This document shows positions 33,018-42,083 of a DNA stretch of 44,116 nt, piece by piece (within the stretch, counting starts at the first letter, position 1; every line of letters starts with the position of its first letter). Under the pieces are notes generated by a model, which was not told where the DNA came from, did no database searches, and saw only the letters and a list, made by a program, of their open reading frames with translations. The translations under genes and the position numbers were made by a program. Source of the stretch: Streptomyces sp. CB02980. Lineage in GTDB: Bacteria; Actinomycetota; Actinomycetes; Streptomycetales; Streptomycetaceae. The DNA lies in the NCBI RefSeq assembly GCF_014451325.2, contig NZ_JACSCH020000016.1:1-44116 (forward strand). The letters are read 5' to 3'.

Positions 33018-33644
33018 ATGACGACGTGGACGCGCGACGAGACCGAGCACGACATCTTCCGGTTTCTCCGGGAGGGCGACGAGGGGCGTCACCAGACCGC
33101 CCGGGTGACCGCCGACGGTGCCTCCTGGCTCGCCTCCGCCACCGGGAACCGCGAGGCCGCGCTCACCCGCTGGGAGTCCCGGCCGACCTCCCCGGCGGCG
33201 CTGCCCTGCGGGGCCGTCTTCGACGTCGTCAACGTGGACCCGGTCTTCGGGCGCCGCATGCTGGACCGGCTGTGGGAGGAGGGCCCGGGTTCGGGGCCCG
33301 TCGCGGTGCACCGGGGCCGGATGATGCTGTTCGCCGCGCCGGGCACGGCCCAGCGGCTGCCGGCGCTGCTGGACTGGGAGGAATGGGGCGACACCGTCCC
33401 CCGGCCGCTCTGTCATGGGATCGGGGACGCGGTGACCGTGCCGCCGCTCGTGCCGTCCGGGCCCACCGGGCCCCGCTGGCTGGTGGCGCCCGACACCCGG
33501 AATCCCTGGCTGCCCGGCCCCGAGGTCGTGCTCTGGGCCTGTGTGCGGGCCCACCGGGCGGCATCCGTCGCCGACGTGCGGGTATCGATTTTTCCTCCCG
33601 CCGATCCGGGTGCTAATGTCTACGACGTCAGCAGGCGCCGCTAG
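33018..33644 (+). CDS. Conserved protein, possible Prim-Pol-like domain remnant
   Basis: The 208-residue protein contains ALPCGAVFDVVNVDPVFGRRMLDRLW, GPVAVHRGRMMLFAAPGTAQRLPALLDWEEW and WLVAPDTRNPWLPGPEVVLWACVRAH. These are like segments of Streptomyces proteins annotated as bifunctional DNA primase/polymerase N-terminal domains and like the protein at 23286-23771. No acidic catalytic triad is evident, so a DNA-synthesis role is doubtful. No strong ribosome-binding site precedes the ATG. The last 10 bases, including the stop, lie in the tRNA-Lys gene, and the 3' coding part doubles as the tRNA promoter region; the shift to AT-richer sequence there (ATTTTTCC, TGCTAATG) shows this. Confidence 0.65.
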   Translation: MTTWTRDETEHDIFRFLREGDEGRHQTARVTADGASWLASATGNREAALTRWESRPTSPAALPCGAVFDVVNVDPVFGRRMLDRLWEEGPGSGPVAVHRGRMMLFAAPGTAQRLPALLDWEEWGDTVPRPLCHGIGDAVTVPPLVPSGPTGPRWLVAPDTRNPWLPGPEVVLWACVRAHRAASVADVRVSIFPPADPGANVYDVSRRR

Positions 33645-33708
33645 CTCAGTTGGTTAGAGCAGCTGACTCTTAATCAGCGGGTCCGGGGTTCGAGTCCCTG
33701 GCGGCGCA
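33635..33708 (+). tRNA. tRNA-Lys (CTT anticodon), copy 1
   Basis: Acceptor GCGCCGC/GCGGCGC plus discriminator A, D-arm TAGCTCAGTTGGTTAGAGCA, anticodon loop CTCTTAA (anticodon CTT) on the CTGA/TCAG stem, and T-arm CCGGGGTTCGAGTCCCTGG give a full cloverleaf of 74 bases. CCA is not encoded. A -10-like TAATGT lies at 33614-33619. Confidence 0.96.
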
Positions 33709-33714
33709 CAGACA

Positions 33715-33748
33715 GAAGAAGCCCCTCGCGGAAGCGAGGGGCTTCTTC
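33715..33748 (+). terminator. Terminator of tRNA-Lys copy 1
   Basis: GAAGAAGCCCCTCGC pairs perfectly with GCGAGGGGCTTCTTC (15 bp) around GGAA, six bases after the tRNA. Confidence 0.92.
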
Positions 33749-33789
33749 GTGTTCCCGGCGTGTTCCGGTGTGTTCCCCGGTCCGGCCGC

Positions 33790-35040
33790 TCAGTCGACGG
33801 CGGGCGGGGTGATCCTGACCGTCCAGGCGCCCGTCCCGGTGCGTTCCGCGACCTCCACCCGTACCCCCGTCCCGGGCACGGTGAGCGTCTCACCCTCCTC
33901 CAGCGGGGCGTCCGCGAGGGGCGGGTAGACGGAGCGGTCCCAGCAGGCCTCGGTGCGCGGGTGCGCGTCGACGACCTCGACGGGGCCGTCGCCCGAGGCC
34001 GCGCTGCCCCGGACCCGGTAGACGAGGACACCCTCGGTACAGGTCTCGGCGTTGCTCCCGGCGCTGCCCCGGGCCTCGACCGCGAGGACGCTGTCGGGTC
34101 CCGTACGGACCACGGCGAGCCGGGTGCCGAGGCTGGCGCCGGGCGCGGGCTGGGCGTCGGTCGGTTCCAGGCTCACCATCCGGGGACCCGTCCCCTGGAC
34201 ACAGGCGATCTGGGCGCTGGAGAGCCAGCCGAGCTTCCACTTGTGCCAGCCGAAGAGGTCCGGGGAGAGCCCGAACTGGCTGCCCATGACGTCCCAGTCA
34301 CCCACATGGGTGTCCCAGTCGCCCTTGCCGTCCGCCGGTCGGTGATAGAGGTCGGGCAGGTCGAAGACGTGACCGGTCTCGTGGGCCAGGACGTTCCGGT
34401 CGGGCGGATGCCGCTCGAAGACGGTGACGACCCGCTTGATCTCGGTGCCGTCGACCTCCATCGGCTTCTCCAGGTTGACGACCTTGGTCGCGTCGGAGTC
34501 CACGCCGGGCGCGTCCGGGTCGGCGACCAGGTAGACGATGTCGTACCGGGAGAAGTCGACGCTCGCGTCGGCGGCGCCGATCGCGTCCCGGAGGTAGGCG
34601 GCGCGCTGTCCGGCGTCCCAGTCACGCCGTATGTCGTACGCGCTCGACTCCTTCGGCATCGGGGTCCAGAAGCGCTGGGGGTGCGGGCGCAGGTGGAAGC
34701 GCCCGTAGGAGGCGCGGGTGAAGTACTCGCTGGTGGCGGGGAAGTGGTCGGCGGCGAGTTCGGCCGGATCGGTGAGCGGCTCGGCGTCCGGGAACGACAG
34801 GAAGATCATGACCGCGTCGAGGGTGCGGTCGGGGCGCGGATACGACCTGTTCCAGGTGTCGAGGCCGAGCGAGTGATGGGCCGCCGTGCGGGGCAGGGCG
34901 CAGGGACCCGCCGAGGGAGCGCCGACGGCGGGGCCGGCGACGAGCCCGGTGGCGGCCAGGGCGGCGAACGAGGTGAGGGCCGCCGCGCCGGCGCGGAGCC
35001 GCGAGCGTTCCACTCCCCCGGGTGGCTGCTGACCCCTCAC
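33790..35040 (-). CDS. Secreted M6-family metalloprotease
   Basis: The 416-residue protein (GTG at 35040) has a signal peptide (RSRLRAGAAALTSFAALAATGLVAGPAVGA) and a zinc site LAHETGHVFDLPDLY, where His220, Glu221 and His224 form the HExxH of M6 (immune inhibitor A type) metalloproteases; GDWDVMGS downstream is also family-typical. The end is a beta-rich domain of about 130 residues (TVRITPP). The start was chosen because GGAGG lies at the right distance before the GTG at 35040; a GTG at 35070 is the alternative. The substrate is unknown; it acts outside the cell. It is divergent from cdgA. Confidence 0.9.
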   Translation of the reverse strand: MRGQQPPGGVERSRLRAGAAALTSFAALAATGLVAGPAVGAPSAGPCALPRTAAHHSLGLDTWNRSYPRPDRTLDAVMIFLSFPDAEPLTDPAELAADHFPATSEYFTRASYGRFHLRPHPQRFWTPMPKESSAYDIRRDWDAGQRAAYLRDAIGAADASVDFSRYDIVYLVADPDAPGVDSDATKVVNLEKPMEVDGTEIKRVVTVFERHPPDRNVLAHETGHVFDLPDLYHRPADGKGDWDTHVGDWDVMGSQFGLSPDLFGWHKWKLGWLSSAQIACVQGTGPRMVSLEPTDAQPAPGASLGTRLAVVRTGPDSVLAVEARGSAGSNAETCTEGVLVYRVRGSAASGDGPVEVVDAHPRTEACWDRSVYPPLADAPLEEGETLTVPGTGVRVEVAERTGTGAWTVRITPPAVD

Positions 35041-35396
35041 GTGGACCTCCGGATCGGGAATGCGGGACACTCCACCCACCTTGTGACGGTTTGACGCGTT
35101 TCGCACGTTTCCGCTGCCCCGGTCGGGTGAGGGCGCGCCACGCGGTCGACGCGACACGAGCGCGCTTCAGCTCACGGAAAGTCACATTCGGTCACGTCGT
35201 CGTCGACCCGTGTCAGACCCGCGCAGAAACGATCGGGCGGAGTGCGGCGGTGGGCGGTCTCACAGCGGCGGGCGCTCCCCGGAGGCGCCTCGGAGCTGGA
35301 AGGCTCCCCCGTACGGGCTCTATGATCGGCACACTCTTCCTCGGCCGACCGTCCCGACCACATGTGACCGGCCCGACTGCACTACGGGAGCGAGCG
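35041..35396. other. Divergent promoter region, M6 protease and cdgA
   Basis: The 356-base gap holds the two overlapping BldD-type boxes (35171-35193, given separately), the protease signals, and the cdgA leader with CTACGGGAGCGAGCG before its GTG. No further gene is supported here. Confidence 0.7.
35171..35193 (+). promoter_or_regulatory. Two overlapping BldD boxes upstream of cdgA
   Basis: TCAC-GGAAA-GTCA (35171-35183) and TCAC-ATTCG-GTCA (35181-35193) both fit the BldD consensus TNAC-N5-GTNA exactly, and share TCA. They lie about 205-225 bases before the cdgA GTG and 130 bases before the protease GTG. BldD, a c-di-GMP-activated repressor, is known to control cdgA in S. coelicolor. Confidence 0.8.
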
Positions 35397-37352
35397 GTGA
35401 GCGGAATCCCCGAAGGACCGGTGCACCCAGAGCCGCCGGAGACGCGCGCGGCGGAATCCGCACTCACGGAGCGTCACCCCCCGTACGGCGCCGAGCCACG
35501 CGTCGGCTGCTCCCCCTCCGAACTCCGGGACTACCGCGCCGCGTTCCGCGTCGCCCAGCTCGCGATGGCCGTCATCGACCAGGACGGCGTCGTCGTCGCG
35601 GCCAACGACTCCTTCGGCCTCCTCCTCGGTGCCGAGCCGGAGGCGCTCCGGGAACAGGCCGCCGCCGACCTCGTCGACCTCGCGTCCGACGGGCGCACCT
35701 GGCACGCGTACCGCGAGGTGCTGCGCGGCCGGCGCTCCCGCTTCCGCTGCACCCGCCGCCTCAAGCACGCCGACGGGCGCTCGCTGTGGGCCGAGGTCAC
35801 CGTCGCCCCCGTGCCCGACAGCCGGCGCGTCCTGCTGTCGATCGCGGACATCAGCGACCGGCGCGAGCTCCAGGCGCGGCTGCGGCACCTCCAGATGCAC
35901 GACCCGGTGACCCGACTGCCCAACCGCGCCCTGTTCTTCGAGCGCCTCTCGGCGGCTCTGGAGGCCTCGGCGCAGGATGCGGCGGACCTCGCGAGCGCCG
36001 CGGCCATCGCGGGCACCGCGAGCGCCTCGGCCATCGCGGGCGCGGTGGGCGCGGTGGACCCAGGCGAAACGATCAGCTCTTCGTACGAGTCGTACGGGTA
36101 TGGCAGAACAGGGCGGATCGGTCTCTGCTACCTCGATCTCGACGGCTTCAAGGCCGTCAACGACACCCTCGGCCACCGCGTCGGCGACCGGCTCCTCGCC
36201 GCCGTCGCCTCCCGCCTCACGGAGTGCGCGGACAGCGACGGCTACACCCGCAGCGGCGGCCATCTCGTGGCGCGGCTCGGCGGGGACGAGTTCGCGATCC
36301 TGGTCGAGGACTCCACCGGCACGGAGCAACTCGCCGATCTGGCGCGCTCGGTGCTGTGCGCGCTCCAGCAGCCCTTCGACCTGGGCGGCCAGCGACTGTC
36401 GGTCTCCGCCTCGATCGGCGTGGTCGAGCGCTCCGGGTCCGGCACGACGGCGACGGCCCTGATGCAGGACGCCGACACCACGCTGTACTGGGCGAAGGCG
36501 GACGGCAAGGCCCGCTGGACCCTCTTCGACCCGGAGCGCAACGCGCACCGGATGACCCGGCAGGCGCTCTCCTCCACCCTGCGCCCGGCCGTGGAGCGCG
36601 GGGAGTTCGCCCTGGAGTACCAGCCGCTGGTGGATCTGGTGGACGGCGCGGTGCGCGGGGTGGAGGCGCTGGTGCGCTGGAACCACCCGCAGTTCGGCGT
36701 CCTTCCGCCGAATCGGTTCGTCGGGATCGCCGAGGAGGACGGCTCCATCGTGGAGCTCGGCCGCTGGGTGCTGCGCACGGCCTGCCGGCAGGCCCGGCAG
36801 TGGCAGAAGGACCATCCGCGCGAGCGCCCGATCTTCGTCAGCGTCAACGTGGCGGTGCGTCAGGTCTGGGACTCCGACCTGGTCGCCGACGTGGCCGGCA
36901 TCCTCGCGGAGACGGGGCTCGCCCCGTACCTGCTCCAGCTGGAGCTCACCGAGTCGGCCGTGATGGGCTCCGCCGGCCGGCCGCTCCAGGCGCTCCAGGC
37001 GCTGAGCGACATGGGGGTGCGGATCGCGATCGACGACTTCGGGACCGGCTACTCGAACCTGGCCTATCTGAGCCGGCTGCCGGTCTCCGTGCTCAAGCTG
37101 GACGGCTCCTTCGTCCGCGGCTTCCAGGACGAGGAGCACGCCAACCCGGCCGACGAGCTGATCGTCGAGGCGCTGGTGCAACTGGCGCACCGGCTGGGGC
37201 TGACGGTCACCGCCGAGTGCGTGGAGACCTCGGGGCAGGCGAGCCGGCTGCGCAGGATCGGCTGCGACACGGGGCAGGGCTGGCTGTACTCGCGGGCGGT
37301 GGCGCCGGACCGTATCGCGGAGCTGATCGGCGCGGAGCCGCTGCCGGTCTGA
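35397..37352 (+). CDS. cdgA: CdgA-like cyclic di-GMP enzyme, PAS-GGDEF-EAL
   Basis: The 651-residue protein has a PAS domain (about 45-165), a GGDEF domain with intact RLGGDEFAIL (GGDEF at 295-299) and an EAL domain with intact GVEALVRW (EAL at 423-425), DDFGTGYSNL and KLDGSFV. It could therefore both make and break c-di-GMP; CdgA of S. coelicolor is known as a diguanylate cyclase that delays development. No RxxD inhibitory site precedes GGDEF (sequence SGGHLVA), so product inhibition is not expected. An Ala-rich insert of about 45 residues interrupts the GGDEF domain (about 190-238). GTG start follows GGGAG. The symbol rests on layout, BldD boxes and synteny. Confidence 0.88.
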   Translation: MSGIPEGPVHPEPPETRAAESALTERHPPYGAEPRVGCSPSELRDYRAAFRVAQLAMAVIDQDGVVVAANDSFGLLLGAEPEALREQAAADLVDLASDGRTWHAYREVLRGRRSRFRCTRRLKHADGRSLWAEVTVAPVPDSRRVLLSIADISDRRELQARLRHLQMHDPVTRLPNRALFFERLSAALEASAQDAADLASAAAIAGTASASAIAGAVGAVDPGETISSSYESYGYGRTGRIGLCYLDLDGFKAVNDTLGHRVGDRLLAAVASRLTECADSDGYTRSGGHLVARLGGDEFAILVEDSTGTEQLADLARSVLCALQQPFDLGGQRLSVSASIGVVERSGSGTTATALMQDADTTLYWAKADGKARWTLFDPERNAHRMTRQALSSTLRPAVERGEFALEYQPLVDLVDGAVRGVEALVRWNHPQFGVLPPNRFVGIAEEDGSIVELGRWVLRTACRQARQWQKDHPRERPIFVSVNVAVRQVWDSDLVADVAGILAETGLAPYLLQLELTESAVMGSAGRPLQALQALSDMGVRIAIDDFGTGYSNLAYLSRLPVSVLKLDGSFVRGFQDEEHANPADELIVEALVQLAHRLGLTVTAECVETSGQASRLRRIGCDTGQGWLYSRAVAPDRIAELIGAEPLPV

Positions 37353-37536
37353 GGCCCGTACGTCGTCTGTACGAGGCCCGGGGCACTCACGTGGCGCGTA
37401 CGGGCCCGGGGCACGGAGCCGTCTCCGGCCGGAGGCATGGAACTGCCCCCGGCCGGAGGGACATTCCGGGCGGGGGCAGCGGTTCATGCGGGGTTCAGCG
37501 GGTCACGTGAGGTGTCCCGGGTCCCGGGTCAGGGCC

Positions 37537-39243
<1,707 letters not shown>

Positions 39244-39297
39244 GTGCGGCCTCCATCGGGGGGAGTGCGGGGGTGGTGCCGTACAGGAGCTGGAGCA

Positions 39298-39356
39298 GTG
39301 ATAACCGGCTCGTGAACAGTGCGTCAATGGTCTGAACCAGATTGAGGACTAGACCA
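39298..39356 (-). promoter_or_regulatory. Chitinase promoter with two DasR-type sites
   Basis: On the minus strand TTGACG (39322-39327) and TATCAC (39298-39303) form a -35/-10 pair with 18-base spacing. TGGTCTGAACCA (39328-39339) directly abuts the -35 and AGGACTAGACCA (39345-39356) follows; both resemble dre TGGTCTAGACCA. Paired 12-bp repeats are the known mark of Streptomyces chitinase promoters. The rest of 39357-39540 shows no gene. Confidence 0.82.
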
Positions 39357-39540
39357 ATTAGAAGGAGAAAGCCCTCGTCAGAGGCGCGCAGCACAAAACG
39401 GAACCGCCCGCCACCATCGGTGACGAGCGGTTTAAGGTTCACTTAGGGGTGGAGCGGGGCCGGATCCGTGCAGGAACCAACCGGCCTCGGGGACCAGGGT
39501 TTTTACCCGGCCGCCCCCGGACCGGAACAGATGGCGCGCC

Positions 39541-40614
39541 CTACTCCTCCGGGAGCTCGGGGAGTTCGTACGCGTCCGCGATGAGCTCGTAGCTCCGCAG
39601 CCGAGCCTCCCCGCCGTGCGCGTTGGCCGTGATCATCAGCTCGTCCGCGCCCGTCCGCTTCCTGAGGTCGTCCAGGCCGGTACGGACCTCGTCGGGGGTG
39701 CCGTAGACGATGTTCGCCAGCCATTCGTTCACGAACTCCCGCTCGGCGGGGCTGAACCCGTACGCCTCCGCCTCCTCCGGCGTCGGCACGAGGCCGGGCC
39801 GGCCGGTGCGCAGCCGCAGCATCGCGAGGGCACCGGAGAGGACCTGGCGGTGAGCCTGCGCCGCCTCGTCGGCGGCCAGCGCCGAGACGCCGATCATCGC
39901 GTACGGCGCGTCGAGCACCTCGGAGGGCCGGAAGGACTCCCGGTAGAGGTCGAGTGCCGGGATCGTGTTCCTGGCCGAGAAGTGGTGGGCGAACGCGAAG
40001 GGCAGCCCGAGCAGGCCGGCCAGGCGCGCACTGAAGCCGGACGAGCCGAGCAGCCAGATCGGCGGCCGCCCCTTCGGGCCCTGCACCGGGCCGGGCACGG
40101 CGTGGATCCGGGCGTACCGGTGGCCGTCCGGGAAGTCGTCGTCCAGGAACCGGGTCAGCTCGGCGAGCTGCTCCGGGAAATCGTCGGCGCCCTCGTTCAG
40201 GGTGGCGGTGCGGCGCAGGGCGGCCGCGGTCGCCCCGTCGGTGCCGGGCGCGCGCCCGAGACCGAGGTCGATCCGGCCCGGGGCGAAGGCCTCCAGGGTG
40301 CCGAACTGCTCGGCGATGACCAACGGAGCGTGGTTGGGCAGCATGACGCCGCCCGAGCCGAGGCGGATGCGCTTGGTGTGGGCGGCGAGGTGGGCGAGGA
40401 TCACCGCCGGGGACGAGGAGGCGACGCCGGGCATGGAGTGGTGTTCGGCCACCCAGTGCCGGTGGAAGCCGCGCCGCTCGGCGAGCCTGCTCAGCTCGAC
40501 GCTGGTGGCGAGCGCCTGGGTCGCGGTCCTGCCGCTGCCGACGGTCACCAGGTCCAGCACGGACAGCGGCACGGGCGCGGATCCCCGCACCTCTCCTCGA
40601 ATAGCGTCGGTCAC
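39541..40614 (-). CDS. LLM-class flavin-dependent oxidoreductase
   Basis: The 357-residue protein is a bacterial-luciferase-like monooxygenase of the MsnO8/YwcH-type group: WVAEHHSMPGVASSSPAVILAHLAAHTKRIRLGSGGVMLPNHAPLVIAEQF and GRIDLGLGRAPGTDG are hallmark segments, and WLLGSSGFSARLAGLLGLPFAFAHHF is the flavin/substrate region. A GTG at 40614 follows GAGGAGGG. A substrate is not visible. It is divergent from an IclR regulator across 434 bases, so that regulator might control it. Confidence 0.92.
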   Translation of the reverse strand: MTDAIRGEVRGSAPVPLSVLDLVTVGSGRTATQALATSVELSRLAERRGFHRHWVAEHHSMPGVASSSPAVILAHLAAHTKRIRLGSGGVMLPNHAPLVIAEQFGTLEAFAPGRIDLGLGRAPGTDGATAAALRRTATLNEGADDFPEQLAELTRFLDDDFPDGHRYARIHAVPGPVQGPKGRPPIWLLGSSGFSARLAGLLGLPFAFAHHFSARNTIPALDLYRESFRPSEVLDAPYAMIGVSALAADEAAQAHRQVLSGALAMLRLRTGRPGLVPTPEEAEAYGFSPAEREFVNEWLANIVYGTPDEVRTGLDDLRKRTGADELMITANAHGGEARLRSYELIADAYELPELPEE

Positions 40615-41048
40615 CTTCGGGACCCTCCTCGGCACACGTACGGACTCATGAACGCCCCGTGGATCGGCTGAACGACCCGTGGAACGGCGTGGACTCGATG
40701 ACAACAGGAGGGTGTCTCCGTTTATTCCGGAGGCCCCGTGGGGACCTTCCGATGCTTCTCGGCCACCGCGTGGGGCCGGAAGGCGACCGGAACGACTGCC
40801 ACCGCGTCCGTTTCCCCATAAAAAATCTCGCGTTCTCCCAGGGCCGAACGCATGGGCGAACCCCCTCACACACGTCCCTGACCTGAGACTCTCCGGGTCA
40901 CTCATGACCAGGGCATATGCCAGGGTGGTGCGCCCCAGCCCAGGGCCCGGATGCTCCGCATCATTCTCGCCAACAGCCGCCCCGTAAACGGTGCTTGGCG
41001 GCTATCGTGGTACGAAAGCTTGCGGTCACAACCTGGTAGGGGGAAACC
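40615..41048. promoter_or_regulatory. Long divergent region, LLM oxidoreductase and IclR regulator
   Basis: No gene is supported in this gap. GGTCA-CTCA-TGACC at 40896-40909 and a GGCATATGCC palindrome at 40912-40921 (inside CCAGGGCATATGCCAGGG, 40908-40925) lie side by side about 125 bases before the IclR start; either could be a regulator site. TAAAAAATCTCG near 40820 is an AT-rich island. A GTAGGGGG ribosome-binding stretch precedes the IclR GTG. Confidence 0.5.
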
Positions 41049-41807
41049 GTGGCGCTGAAGCCCGAGCCCACCGCGCCGTTCCACTCGGTGCAATACGCCT
41101 TGCGCGTCCTCGAGACGATCTCACGGCACGGTGGCGGAGTGACGGACGTCCAGATCGCGCGCGAAGCCGGCCTGCCCGTAGCCCACCTCACCTCGCTGCT
41201 CCTCATGCTCCGCCGTGAGGGGTACGTCGAGCAGGTCGCCGACGGCGCGTACGTGATCGGGGACTCCCTCGTCCTCCTCGGCTCCGGCATGACCCGCCGC
41301 GAAGCCCTGGAGGCGAAGCTCCAGGAGACCCTGACCGAGCCGCGCGACTCCGTCGGCGCGGCGGTCTACATCAGCCGGTACATCGACGGCGAGGTGAAGA
41401 TCACCCAGTTCGCCGACGGTCCGCGCACACCCAAGGTCAACGAGTGGGTCGACTTCCGCTCGGCCGCGCACGCCAGCGCGGTCGGCAAGTGCCTGCTCAC
41501 CCAGCTCGACCAGAACGGACGCCGGGACCATCTGTCCCGGCACAAGATCGCCCGGCTGACCTCCCGGACGATCACCAGCGAGCGGATCCTCTTCTCCAAG
41601 CTGGACAGCCAGCCGCCGACCGTCCCGGTGCTCGACCTCCAGGAGTACGCGGTGGGCACGGTCTGCGCGGCCGTTCCGCTGACGGCCGGCTCCGCCGTGG
41701 GCTGCCTGGCCCTCTCCCTGCCGATCGAGCACGCCCACCGGCTGCGCTCGGCGGCGGACACGCTGAACCGGCGGGCGGCGCCGGTGGTCATGGCGCTGGC
41801 GATCTGA
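41049..41807 (+). CDS. IclR-family transcriptional regulator
   Basis: The 252-residue protein has an N-terminal winged helix (QYALRVLETISRHGGGVTDVQIAREAGLPVAHLTSLLLMLRREGYVEQ, residues about 15-60) and the IclR effector domain (about 75-245, with AVYISRYIDGEVKITQFADG and HASAVGKCLLTQL). Such proteins bind small metabolites. The GTG follows AGGGGGAAACC. It is followed after 135 bases by tRNA-Lys. The ligand is unknown; targets might be itself and the divergent LLM gene. Confidence 0.92.
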   Translation: MALKPEPTAPFHSVQYALRVLETISRHGGGVTDVQIAREAGLPVAHLTSLLLMLRREGYVEQVADGAYVIGDSLVLLGSGMTRREALEAKLQETLTEPRDSVGAAVYISRYIDGEVKITQFADGPRTPKVNEWVDFRSAAHASAVGKCLLTQLDQNGRRDHLSRHKIARLTSRTITSERILFSKLDSQPPTVPVLDLQEYAVGTVCAAVPLTAGSAVGCLALSLPIEHAHRLRSAADTLNRRAAPVVMALAI

Positions 41808-41842
41808 GAGACCCGGGCCCCGGGGAGCCGAGGAATCCGCGG

Positions 41843-41869
41843 CATTCGGGGTATTCGGGGCATTCGGGG
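41843..41869. repeat. 9-bp tandem repeat after the IclR gene
   Basis: CATTCGGGG, TATTCGGGG and CATTCGGGG follow each other without gaps, 35 bases past the stop codon. Confidence 0.8.
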
Positions 41870-41942
41870 GTCCTTACGGCGCGGTCGCGCGGGGTGGTCA
41901 TGAGCACCCCGCGGGACCGGGTAGTATTTTCTCTGTCAGCAG

Positions 41943-42016
41943 GCGCCGCTAGCTCAGTTGGTTAGAGCAGCTGACTCTTAATCAGCGGGTCCGGGGTTCG
42001 AGTCCCTGGCGGCGCA
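41943..42016 (+). tRNA. tRNA-Lys (CTT anticodon), copy 2
   Basis: The 74 bases are identical to the tRNA at 33635-33708. TAGTAT at 41922-41927 is a plausible -10. Confidence 0.96.
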
Positions 42017-42022
42017 CAGACG

Positions 42023-42056
42023 GAAGAAGCCCCTCGCGGAAGCGAGGGGCTTCTTC
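42023..42056 (+). terminator. Terminator of tRNA-Lys copy 2
   Basis: The same 15-bp perfect stem and GGAA loop as at 33715-33748. It lies just before the convergent response regulator gene ending at 42084. Confidence 0.92.
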
Positions 42057-42083
42057 GTGTTCCCGGCGTGGGCTGGGCGCGGG

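Larger units (their letters stand above)
33627..33762 (+). repeat. 136-bp duplicated tRNA-Lys module, copy 1
   Basis: This segment from GTCAGCAG through the tRNA, its terminator and TTCCCGGCGTG is repeated at 41935-42070 with one base difference (33713 A versus 42021-42022 G region of ACAGAC[A/G]GAAG). Confidence 0.95.
41935..42070 (+). repeat. 136-bp duplicated tRNA-Lys module, copy 2
   Basis: It matches 33627-33762 except for one base after the tRNA, in the same orientation, 8.3 kb away. Homology stops just outside on both sides. Confidence 0.95.

Noticed and set aside
39436..39449. Iron box near AAGGTTCACTTAGG upstream of the second chitinase
   Set aside because: It lacks the symmetric TTAGGCTAA core of the boxes at 2347 and 3326.
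40615..41048. Small RNA or riboswitch in the 434-base gap
   Set aside because: Only short palindromes were found; no conserved fold or promoter-terminator pair could be supported by eye.
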